DNA of 64,000 bases from Salvia splendens. Lineage: Eukaryota > Streptophyta > Magnoliopsida > Lamiales > Lamiaceae. The first letter of the stretch is position 1. Every line of letters begins with the position of its first letter. The stretch covers positions 682,001-746,000 of the forward strand of contig NC_056050.1 in assembly GCF_004379255.2 (NCBI RefSeq). Direction: 5' to 3'. The notes under the pieces were generated by a model. That model worked only from the letters and a program-made list of their open reading frames with translations. It searched no databases and was not told the origin of the DNA. Position numbers and translations under genes: made by a program. Shown piece after piece: positions 47,290 through 57,803 of this stretch.

Positions 47290-49651
47290 GTCTTTTAGTA
47301 CATGTTCGTTCCACTTAATTAGCCACACTCGTTAAACTGATACGCCCAATCGTAACTTCCTTAACATTAATACTAGTAGGCATCAAAATTTTTGCAGTAA
47401 CACAGTTGCGATAAACCAAAACTTGAAATTTTGTGGGACTGACGAGAATTTGAGTAGGATCCAGAGTCATACGTGGTACTACAATAAAGTAATAATGCCT
47501 TTAAAGAATAGCTAGTATTATGCATATTAGTGCTATGGTCATTTGTCAAGCACCTGGATATGTTTGCCAACTATAGCTAGTGAAAGTCTAGGTCACAAAA
47601 TGTTTATTTAATGACAAGATTGATTTAACAGAGGCCGTGACATAAAAAGGGTTGGTTTTGAAGAATTTCCTAATTAATTCGTTGATTCTTTTTTGCACTA
47701 ATTTGGGTGTCAAAAATAGATTGGTGGGACATTGTCACTAACACAAGTTTATATTTGTGGAAAGAGTACAAATTAAAGCATCTCCCACTTGCTCAATATT
47801 CTTAATTTTGTTAGTTGTTTAATAATTAAGGTTGTTCTATTTCAAGCATTCAACCTAATTAAATATTAGATTAGGAATGGATTAGCTTTGTTATTCTCTC
47901 TTTGTGGCTAGACTTAATTATGATAATGTGGATTATGATAAACATGATTGCTTGCGTAGGATAGCATCCAACTAAAAAGTTGGCATTTTGAATACCTAAG
48001 AATATTTGAATGGATGCAATTTTAGTCCATCATCAATGGCTCCACACACACACTACACACACTAGGCATATGTGATGTTTAATTCGACAAGAGGAATAAT
48101 ATGTTTTTACTTAATAGAGCAACATAGTTAAGAGAAATATTAATTTATGTGTTATTTTGTATTTCTTGAATAAAAACTAGGAAAAAAAGACAACATTTTG
48201 CAGAGGTGTCATGAGACATAGATCTGTGATCTGGAAAGTGTTGTTGCCTTTTCTTTGCGTATATACCTTAATTAAAGCAAAAGAATTTTTGTTACAATTC
48301 TTTTATGGTGTGACATTAATAAATTAATATTTGAAATGAAGCTAGGTAAGGTAAGTGGTGGTGATGGTGGCCCAAATTAATCCATTAGCAGCCATTATAG
48401 TGAGTGGACTCCCAACTCACCACCAACATTGGACAGCTCTAATTAGTTCATGTCTATGTTTACTACTATAACATGTCTTAAATATCTAGCCACTTTTTTA
48501 CTAAGTATTATCATATGTTGGAATATCTTGTTTATTTGGTCATAAGATCAATTTGAGTGTTACTTTTACCATATGCTGAAATTTGGTCATTTTTCTTGTT
48601 GATGTAATAAATCTTGTTTTTATTGTGTGTAGGGGTATGTCAACTTGATGGTTTTAATGAGAGGGAAAGGCCTAATGTGAGGCAAACTCTTGTGTCATCC
48701 TACAACAATGTGCTTGCTCCAAAGGTTAAAAGGGCTTGCATGGAAGCTCCGGTGGTGGTGGCGAGCTCACGGGAAAGGAACGCGAACTCCCCGACTAAGG
48801 AGTACAGCTGCATGAGTCATTTAGCGACGTGGGCTAATCATTTCTGTGTTCTGTTGCAACGCAACCTCAAAGAGCGAAAGCACGAGGCTTTCAACTCTTT
48901 GAGGGTGTTCCAAGTGATCGCGGCCGCTTTGCTAGGTGGCTTCATGTGGTGGCATTCCGACTATAGAGATGTCCAAGACCGGCTAGGCCTCCTCTTCTTC
49001 GTCTCCATCTTCTGGGGCGTGTTCCCCTCGTTCAACGCGGTGTTCGCCTTCCCTCAGGAGCGGGCCATCTTCATGAAAGAGAAGGCCGCGGGGATGTACA
49101 CATTGTCGTCCTACTTCATGGCCCGGATCACCGGGGACCTACCGATGGAGCTCATCCTCCCTACCCTGTTCCTGTCCATACTCTATTGGATGGCAGGGCT
49201 CAAGCCCGAGCTGACAGCTTTCGTCCTGACTCTACTCGTCTTGTTGGGATATGTGTTGGTGTCGATTGGCCTCGGACTCGCGCTTGGAGCCTTCATCATG
49301 GATGCCAAGCAGGCGTCAACGATGGTCACGGTTATAATGCTCGCGTTCGTGCTGACCGGGGGATATTACGTGCACAGAGTACCCCTGTTCGTATCGTGGA
49401 TAAAGTACACGTCCACGACGTTCTACACCTACAGGCTGCTGATCAACGTCCAATACGGGGACGGGGAGAGCATCTCCTCAATGCTCGGTTGCTCACCGAC
49501 GAGGAGGCTCCACGAGACCTCAACTTGTAGGTTCGTGCACGAGGACATCACCGGGCAGATCCACCCGGCGTTGAGCGTCGGGATTATGGTGATCATGTTT
49601 GTAGGGTACAGATTGCTGGCCTATCTCGCCCTAAGGCGAATCAAAGCTTGA
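43831..49651 (+). CDS. ABCG25: Half-size ABC transporter, ABCG25 type (abscisic acid exporter)
   Basis: Three exons, 43831-43944, 44062-44905 and 48633-49651, join to 658 aa (Arabidopsis ABCG25 is about 660 aa). ABCG25 is a plasma-membrane half transporter that dimerises and exports abscisic acid from vascular cells. Order of parts: short N-terminus; FPIMLKFVDVSYRVK; Walker A GPSGSGKST (99-107); Q-loop region GFVAQDD; signature VSGGERKR (about 206-213); Walker B LLILDEP (about 226-232); HQPSSR switch; six-helix membrane domain from about 405 to the end, closing with YLALRRIKA. ABCG25-like marks are NGVCQLDGFNERERPNVRQTLV, split across exons 2 and 3, and the extracellular MLGC...CRFVHED loop. 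Exon 2 is strikingly GC-rich. Assignment to ABCG25 over ABCG14/21 rests on remembered similarity. Confidence 0.88.
47021..47041. repeat. (TG)n microsatellite
   Basis: About ten TG units in the second intron of the ABCG25-type gene. Confidence 0.9.
47254..47290. repeat. (TG)n(AG)n compound microsatellite
   Basis: About eleven TG units turn into about seven AG units, in the same intron. Confidence 0.9.
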
Positions 49652-50270
49652 GGTTGGAAGAGGGGATATACACAAAAGTGGGTTGTTGAAGAGATACGTT
49701 TTGTGGTGGATTCGAGCTAACTCTAATCGTGGAAGTAGGAAAGTATTAGTTTGAATCAAGATCATCAACTGTAATTAAGGAATTGTAAGACATTTACTTT
49801 TTCTATGTCATGAGCTAGCAATTAACTAGCAAGCTGCCATTTTAATTCTAATCAAGATCACATGTATTTGGATGTTGGTCCTTTCTGGGACGCCGTTGGC
49901 TCAAGAACAGTTCGAACTGGAGGTTACAGAGCCATAATCGGCCCGACAACATACTTGACGGTTCCGAGGCAATAGTTACAGTTCAAAAAGCATAAACCTT
50001 ATCCACATTCGGCTGGATCCCGACCCAACGATTCTGATTTAACCATGGATCCTTGGTTAATTGTGTGAAAAAACATTATATATGTAGTTTCAATACATTA
50101 GAGAGAATCATTTTCCTCAAATTGTGCTAACTGCAAACCCAGAAAACGTTTACTTGCAGCTTCAAGATCTGTGTGTGTGTGTGTGTGAGTGAGTGAGAGA
50201 GAGATATGAAAGAATTAATTTACTGAATTCGGAAAAAACTCTATAATAAAAGTTAGAAAATGGGTTGGAG
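49652..50270. other. Intergenic 3' flank between convergent genes
   Basis: Shared 3' region of the ABCG25-type gene (+) and the BRAT1-like gene (-). It contains a TG/AG microsatellite at 50170-50204. No gene seen. Confidence 0.45.
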
Positions 50271-53200
50271 CTAGAACCTAGACTTGTCTTTTGCAAACTC
50301 GGACAAAAACCGCAAAATCGAGGCTTTAAGATCTTTTACCTCAGACCTATTCTTTGTTTCAAAAACGCCCTTCATTATGCTTGTGTACAATCTCTCGAGC
50401 TGTGGGATGTTGTACTCTTTCGACTGATCCAGCAGCAGCTTCTTGATGGAATCCACTTGGTCGGAAGTTTCTGCGCGCGACATGGCACTGTCTTGTGTCG
50501 TATTTCCCATCTGCTCGTCGCCATCGGAAAATGGCATCTCTACGGTTGGCAGCTCTGTACCGTTTGCCTCGGCTTCTTCAGCTGGCTTTGGTGGATCCAA
50601 ATCAAGGTCCGAATCCTCTTCTGCTCCCAAACGTCCAAGAATTAGTTGTCAAGAAACGCAGCGTTCAGCTGGACGACATTGTTTGAAATGAAAAGCGAAG
50701 AAATGGTACCTGTTTGAGAGGCATCAGTTTGTTTCTTCGACTTCCTAGTTGGTTCGTTGCTCTGATCTAGATTGACTTCAGGCTGCACATTATTAAGACG
50801 GGCACTTGCCCTAGTCATCGACATCATTTGGGTAACCGGAGGTTGAGGGATAGTAGTCCCATCTTCAGCGGGCAATGAGATTGGGCCGCCTTCCTCAGCG
50901 ATCTTGTCACAAAATGTAACCAAGGAAGGGTCCATCTGGGATAGCATGCCGTGAACCTGAAAAGAGCAAAACGTTACTTGCATAAGATGGATTTGAGGTT
51001 TCGGCAAGAAAAGATAATTGTTTTAAACGGTTTAGGAACATACAGAATCGCGAAGTTCATGTGCTCTACTGACGATCCTAGATCCGTTGTAATCATCCCC
51101 GTTGTATTTCTGTGGAAGATCAGAAGAAATGGCAGAAGATTAGTCATATTATTTATAGAGGAGGACGAACATGCAAATGTACAGATATAATAAGGTCAAG
51201 CTGCTTGAAGGGATACGATATTAATCAGCAATCATCAGAACTTGTCGCAAGTCTTGCATGTTTTTTTTTAGTTACGATATAAAGGTCAAGGCGCTTGAAG
51301 GGATACGATATTAATCAACATGCAGAGGCATATTTGCAGCAAAATTTACCCAGTTTTAAACAAATGCAAACCTTAGCATTAGCCAAAATGAGGTCGAAAT
51401 CCTCCACGAATGATTTACATGTGATATATTTTCCACTGTCAACACGCTGCAGCAACGTTGCGATGTCCATAGGGTTCTGGATTATTGCATGGTAGTTTGG
51501 TGCATCTTCATCTGTGACTGGATAATGGAAGGCACTGAACCTCTTATCATAAAGAACCCTGTAAAGAAATAAAAGAGTCAGAATCCAGAAAGCTTTTGAG
51601 ACAATCATGAAATGATGTATACATGAATTTGACATGGAAACCAGCAATTAATCACGTATATCTCAATTCTCACCGATTGCAAACATCTCGAAGGCACATC
51701 CGTAGTCGACGAAGACCATGGCCCTGTGCTTCGGCTTTAGCCCTTAGCTCAGAGATCTTAGGTCCAGTAGCCACTTTTGGTGCTTTTGGAAGTTCAGGAA
51801 GGCCCTTAGATGTAGCTGATGTCGTCACACTCTCAGTTTGAATTGACAATGCTGCTTCTATCAGATGATCAAAAAACAATGATCTGTCTTCATTTGATGG
51901 TGAGCTTAAATGCAAACTGTTAAAGGGACCAAAATGAACAAAGAAAAGGAACAAATTTTAGCATAATTTGAACAACAATGTACAGCAGATGAAAAATAGA
52001 GGTAAAAGTAAACAGGTCATAATATATGAAGTATTGATAGACATACACATGTCGGTCGGAAAATATTGAGGGACTATCATATATCTCAGCAAGCGGGATA
52101 GAAGATGTTCCCAACAGTAATATGGGCAAACCCGAAGGTAATTCTTCCAATAATGTTCGCAGTACAGCCTTGAGTTGATCATGTGCCTAAAAAAAATGTT
52201 TATCCAATGATACAATCAACAACAAAATATTGATGCTACCGTTCCTTGATAAAAAGGGTAGTGCATACACATAAATCAATGAGCAGCAGAAACCAGATCA
52301 AGATGATCACCAAAAAATAAGTGATAATTCACTCACACTCTCCCACCAAAGGTGGAACTGAGGCAAATATAGTATAGATGGCGTAGTTCTCCTGGCTTCA
52401 CCAAATATATGCACCAAAGCTTCCTCTGGCGTTTTAGCTCCAGGATCAGAAAGTAAAGATGGCAGAGCAAGAGAGTGAACAGGAAACTTCTCTAGTTCAT
52501 GTAAAACTGCAGGCCCAAGATGATCCTGCAAACCAAAGCATTCAGTACGTACTCGTCACATGTAAGCCATATAATGATCATATTTAAAAGAGGAGAAGAA
52601 AATAAGACATTTACCAGCCCAACACCATCGTCACCACACAATAGAAGCCTAGGCCTATAGACAAGGGAAATTGCAGATCCATAGGAAAGCATTGAGAGCT
52701 TTGTTACATCTGATGAAACAACAGGGAATATGTCACAAATGATACTCATAGCCTTTTCCAGAAGTTGTTGCAGACATGGAAAAACAACAGGTGATAATGG
52801 CCTCGAGTTCACAATGGAGCCTCTGTGTGCAGCAGGGGTGATTGTTGTCATAGCCTCTAGAAAGTGATTCTTTTCCACCTTCACAGAATCAATATCTATC
52901 AAGAATTTGTCATCACTTGTATAGACTTGTGGATATCTTTCCCGAAAAGCACGTATTGCAGCTTCGGTGCATAGAGCTTTTAAATCAGCACCGCAGTATC
53001 CTACACAACTAGCTGCAAGTTCCTGTTTCAGCTCCTTCGAGGGGGCCTCCTTCCACTTACGAGTATGTATTTCCAGAATTTCAGCACGTGCTTCACAGCC
53101 AGGCAAGGGAAAGTTGAACTCACGATCAAATCTCCCAGGGCGCCTCAAGGCTCCATCAATAGCATCAACTCTGTTGGTGGCACCAATCAAGACTACTTGT

Positions 53201-55068
53201 CCGCGAGAATCAAGACCATCCATTAGGGCAAGCAGAGTTGACACAATTGAATTATGAATCTGCTCTTGCTTGCTAGACCGAACAGGTGCAAGCCCATCAA
53301 TCTCGTCGAAGAAGATGATTGAAGGCTGATTCTTTTGAGCTTCTTCAAATAGCAATTTCAATTGTCTTTCAGCTTCCCCAACCCATTTGCTCAAGACATC
53401 AGCCCCCTTACGCATATAAAAACTGACTTTCTGTCCAGCCTTTGAAGCAGCACATGCCAATGCTCTAGCAATCAATGTTTTCCCCGTGCCTGGGGGACCA
53501 CATAATAGGACCCCTCTGGGTGGAGTAATATTGTAGCTTGCGAAGAAGTCTGGATATAACAGTGGAAAGAATACCATTTCCTTCAAGGCATCAATATACC
53601 CAGATAAACCACCTATATCATCAAAACTTACAGACTCATCAATTTGAACAGGCTGAATGTCAGCCCCTCCTTTGGAGCTTGGACCAGCAGTTTGAATACC
53701 AGAAGATAAATTAGAAAGTGTATCATTTTGATGACCCCAACCAGATGCAGCAATATTTAACCCCAATGATGCAGTCCCTTGCATGTCTAGCCCCCCTCCA
53801 AGCAACCAAGGTGCCGCAGATCTGCTGCCACCTCTTCCCCATGGTATTGGAGGACCTTGATCAAGCTCATCTACTAGAAGTGAATCATCAGAGTCGTCAG
53901 CTCTAGTCATTCGATGACGTTTATGAACTCGTGAGCCCCTCCTTGAATCCCTGCCTGCTTTAGAACCCATTCCTTGATGAAGTACTCTACGTGGAGATCT
54001 TGGCATTTGTTTACTCTGCTCTATCGAGAGTCTGCGGACTTCTGCTCGATTGCGGAGATCATATCGCCTTGTACCCTCTTGCTCTTCCCCCTCTTCATCA
54101 TCACCATCTTCTTCTTCATCTTCACCATCCTCCTCACCCGCAACCTCCTCTTCCCCCTCTGCATCATCAGCATCATTATCCTCCATATCTTTAGCATTAT
54201 CTGGTTCGTCATTTACATCCTTTTCATCAGATGTGCTTTGTTCCTCATCGGATTCTATGCGCAATGCTTTTCTAGAACCTACTCTGGAACGTCGAGGCCG
54301 GAGCCCTTCCCGACGAGGTCTTAGCCCCTCACGACGAGGTGTTAACTCATCTAGGTTTGCAATGCTATTGTTTATTCTGTTGCTGGATCTTCGATATCTA
54401 GGCACTGGTGACACCATCATATCATTATCCTCTGTTCCTGAACTGTCAGTGTATTCCTCAAGATTCATGGGCATCCTCCGCTTCCTGGTAGACCGCCTAA
54501 GATTGGCATCCGCCGACTGCAACCAGGAAAAATAACTTCTTTTTAAATAGGGAATCCCTCCAATTATAGAAGTTTGACGCAAAATATTACAGCAAGAGAA
54601 TTCGATAACTTGGACCTCACTGAATAAATCAGACGAATAAATAAATAAATATATTGTAGAATATATGTGTATCTACCTTTCCTTGTTTATCTATTACTCC
54701 CTGTATTATTTTAGGCTTAGATTCCCTGTATATGTAGGAGAATCTCACCCTATGAAATATACTAGTACTATATTTTTCTTCCATATATGTTTATATACTT
54801 CTCTGCTCTACGAAGTAATTAACTACGTAAAAAACAATCACATTATACTTCATACATTTTCTTTTGCGTTTCTTTCCTGTTGGAAAAACTTCGCCAAATG
54901 TGCAGATGAAGCTCTCTTCTTCGGCTTCTTTTTCTGACTCCGCATAACAATATTTGGAGTATAATACATGCGGCGATTATGATGCCTTGGCCTACTCTTG
55001 AGCCTATCACTTGTACGAACTGGCCTTGAATCTGGCCCATCCACCACAACTGATCCTTTTGAGAACAT
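50271..55068 (-). CDS. BRAT1: BRAT1/ATAD2-like AAA-ATPase with bromodomain
   Basis: Nine coding exons on the minus strand: 55068-54856, 54516-52615, 52525-52337, 52186-52047, 51916-51674, 51558-51372, 51109-51044, 50956-50710, 50623-50271. They join to 1179 aa; Arabidopsis At1g05910 is of similar size. The family (ATAD2, Yta7, plant BRAT1) binds acetylated chromatin; BRAT1 is reported to oppose gene silencing. Order: basic N-terminus (RPVRTSDRLKSRP, RRSTRKRR); very acidic tract at about 165-225; AAA1 with Walker A GPPGTGKT (411-418), Walker B IIFFDEIDG and sensor GATNRVDAID; degenerate AAA2 with GDDGVGL in place of Walker A (no lysine); bromodomain at about 895-1000 with HYPVTDEDAPNYHAIIQNPMD split as below family norm, AKKYNGDDYNG; acidic tail. 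The ATG at 55068 begins MFSKGSV. A 5'-leader intron upstream is likely. Confidence 0.92.
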
Positions 55069-55827
55069 CAGAACCACTAGAGTTTTCCCATGATCTAAAA
55101 GTAACACTACAGAAATAGATATTAAGTTACAAATACATAGAAAGTTTAACTGAAACTCAATAATCAGCAAAATTAATTAAAAGGAATACAATGAACCACT
55201 AGGCAACTACATATGCAATTTGGCCACATGACCAATGCAATCACCCCAAGGACTAGTTTGAGGCAGGATGCTAGGGATTCACTCATGCCAAAACAATAAT
55301 TATTCAATTTGGTGCAGGTAAAAATTGCAAGCAATACAGAAAATTTACAACATCGTTCACACTCTACAAAGAAACCCACAGTTTGAAAGCCCCTAATAAA
55401 CAGCAATATTCTAGATTATACCTCACACGCAAAGGAAATAATCAATTTTCTGTTACTAACATATAAAATTTTCAGATGTTTCTACTCTTTAACAAAGTGA
55501 AACAATGCCAGCACTTTATGATATCAGCTTGGGTTTAAACTTCTGCCAGCATACAAATACCGAATCAAACATCAGCACACAGCCACTACCACTACTGCTA
55601 GAAAATAAATAGTAAGTAAATAACTTTCTTTTTCATAGAATTAACAACATTGTCAGAAATAAGAACCATCTTAGCAATAAGAGTAAAGATCAATAACGTT
55701 CATGCCTACAATTAGCTTTCACTTCCTCTCTGACAAAAAAAACTAGTATTCAGCCCCAATCTTTCACCATACCAAGCGCTTCTCCCTCTTAAATCAACAC
55801 AGGCTCAAACATCATGTGAAGGGCGGA

Positions 55828-55999
55828 GCCAGCATATACCCAGCTGGGGCAAATGCCCCCCCCATCCCTTCTTCACCGTTGTATATTTATACATATATTT
55901 CTCATTATATCTATAAACTACACTAAATGCCCCTCTCGCACACATAGAATTCCCCTACATAGTATATTTTTGCCCCTTCTCAAGTGAAATCCTAGCTAT
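55828..55999. mobile_element. Short TE-like segment (GGCGGAGCCAG...CTAGCTATGCC)
   Basis: GGGCGGAGCCAGCATAT at the left is approximately inverted in ATCCTAGCTATGCC at the right, with GCCCCCCC in between. A related sequence (GAGGGGGCTTAAGCCCCC and GCCCCGACTGGAG) occurs at about 9075-9240 in the RMR intron 1. It resembles a widespread plant intron-borne short repeat; the class is unknown. Confidence 0.35.
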
Positions 56000-56011
56000 G
56001 CCTGATTCAAG

Positions 56012-56430
56012 CCAAAATAGTTCCAGTCCTCCAATATCCTACACCTAGGAAACAAAAAAGAAAAAAACAGAGCAGCAGAATTGCCAGTTTTAGAACCAAC
56101 AATTACCAAAATTATTCCCGTAACAAAAGTAAATTAACAACATCCAGTCAAATAGTTCCAGTCCTCCAATATCATAAATTAGGAAACAATAAAGAAAAAG
56201 AAACACAAGAGCAGTAGAATCGCCAATTTTATAATCAACAATTATTAAAAATATTCACGAGTAACAAAATAGGGCTTCCCCCTCTTTAATCGACACACAC
56301 AAGCAATCATCCAGTCAAAATAGTTCCAGTTATCCAATATCCTAAACCTATGAAACAAAAAATTAAAAAAACAGAGCAGCAGAATTGCCAATTTTAAAAC
56401 ACCAAAACTACCAAAATTATTCACGATTAG
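56012..56430. repeat. Three degenerate tandem copies in the BRAT1-like leader region
   Basis: Copies start at about 56012, 56148 and 56315. Each contains AAATAGTTCCAGT, CCAATATC, AGGAAACAA or TGAAACAAA, GAGCAGCAGAAT or GAGCAGTAGAAT, then GCCA(G/A)TTTTA and a trailing ATTAnnAAAATTATTC. Spacing is about 136 and 167 bases. The array looks like an old tandem duplication confined to the non-coding leader. Confidence 0.75.
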
Positions 56431-56760
56431 CAAAACTAACAAACATCAATCGCAACAATACAGTTTACAAAAATACGATAGCTTGAAATGCAATTGCATG
56501 CATTCCGTATGCCGCGGAATTAGAGAAAACAACATACAGCAGCTGGAGAATCAGGAGATACATTTCCAAAAATAGAGGAAAATTTTCGCAGGAGCTGGAG
56601 ATAAATACAGCTCAAGAAGAAAACAATCAGCAATTGAGACAAAATCAACAGAGTTTTCGCAGGAATTGGAATATTTACCTTCAGATGATTTCCAACAAAT
56701 GCTAAGAACTGAAATGTCAGGTGAAAAAACTCAGGGGTTGCGGTGATTAGAGAGAGGTTT

Positions 56761-57803
56761 TTCCTTTTTTCATTGCCTATTTTAAATTACAAATATAGTA
56801 TTAATATTTTTTGTGACATTAAGGCCCATTAATGGTGAAGGGCTTTAAAGGCCCAAATATAGTTTTTAGGACCAACAATAATTAAGTCATTATTGGCCCA
56901 ACGGTTATAAGTTGTGCAATTGCAGCAACGCTCCACGAAGTTTTGTTATATTACAAATAGGCTCTTTTACTTATGAAAATTTATTTTTCCTCCCCTAATA
57001 GGAAAGAAAAACTCTCTCCAGTAGTATTACTAATCCTCACTCTGTTTTTAGCAATTAAACTGAAAATAATAAATTCATTTATTACTCTCTTTTTTTTCCT
57101 TTTTCAATTTTATTGACAAATTATGTAGGTTCACTTATGAGAAAATATTTAAGTATTATATAAAAAGAGTAAATGTCAATTTTGATCCAAAATATATGAT
57201 CAAAATAAGAATTCTGTCTAAAATATTCATTTTTTAAAAACAGGTCCATAATAAATGAAAATGTCGCCGAAGTAGTCCTTTTTTGACGGTTCCGTAAAAA
57301 AATTAACAGTCAACAATGGTATAACCATTAGTTTTTTACGGAATCGTAAAAAAAAGACTACTGCGATAAGAATTTCATTTGTTATGAACTTATTTTTGAA
57401 AAAATGAATGTTTTGAACTAAATTCATATTTTGATCATATGTTTAAGACTAAAATTGACATTACTCAATAAAAATTATAACATGGGATTTAATTACCCCG
57501 ATTATTAACTTGTTAAATACTAGGAGTAATTAAAATGAAAAATTCACAATTTTTAGTATATGAAGTACTAATATGTTTTTATCGATTTTATTTTGTTTTT
57601 TATTAATACGACTATTTTAGTCGTACATCTTTTGGAAGCGATTTAGCTGCGATTTTCAGAAGAGGAAAAACCACTCCAGAAAAACCTCAACATTCAATGA
57701 ACAGCAAACTCCGTTCGCCATCAAAATTGATCGTCACTTTTTAAACCCTAGAAAAGTGTAATTTTAGCTCTGCTGCTTATTAATTCTGCGTTTTTAGTGA
57801 TAA
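56761..57803. promoter_or_regulatory. Divergent intergenic region, BRAT1-like / EDRF1-like
   Basis: About 1 kb between the probable BRAT1-like transcription start (minus strand) and the EDRF1-like ATG. The final 200 bases contain a leader-like stretch (ACCCTAGAAAAG, TCTGCTGCTTATTAATTCTGCG). No clear TATA box was fixed on either strand, as is common for housekeeping genes. Confidence 0.4.
57167..57466. mobile_element. Foldback MITE in the divergent promoter
   Basis: The left arm GAGTAAATGTCAATTTTGAT and right arm ATTTTGATCATATGTTTAAG..GACATTACTC are inverted. Inner arms GGTTCCGTAAAAAAATTAAC / GTTTTTTACGGAATCG are near perfect. Length 300 bp. The 9-base flanks are similar AT-rich strings (ATATAAAAA, AATAAAAAT), so a Mutator-type origin is possible but not proven. 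It sits between the BRAT1-like and EDRF1-like genes. Confidence 0.6.

Larger units (their letters stand above)
44906..48632 (+). other. Second intron of the ABCG25-type gene (3.7 kb)
   Basis: The donor is GTATGT at 44906 and the acceptor TGTGTAG ends at 48632. It is AT-rich and contains two TG microsatellites (47021-47041; 47254-47290 with AG tail). I found no coding frame and no complete transposon inside. It is long for this family in a compact genome. Confidence 0.6.
55069..56760 (-). other. 5' leader and leader intron of the BRAT1-like gene
   Basis: No coding content upstream of the ATG at 55068. The likely first exon lies near 56690-56760, judging by the change to GC-richer leader-like sequence (ACTCAGGGGTTGCGG). 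A donor-like GGTAAATATTCC on the minus strand lies at about 56680. The intervening DNA would then be a leader intron of about 1.6 kb holding a small MITE-like segment and three degenerate repeats. Confidence 0.4.

Noticed and set aside
53974..54535. Plus-strand Ser-rich frame of 161 codons
   Set aside because: Antisense of the acidic GAA/GAT-rich tract of the BRAT1-like exon 2, which reads as TCC/ATC-rich on the other strand.
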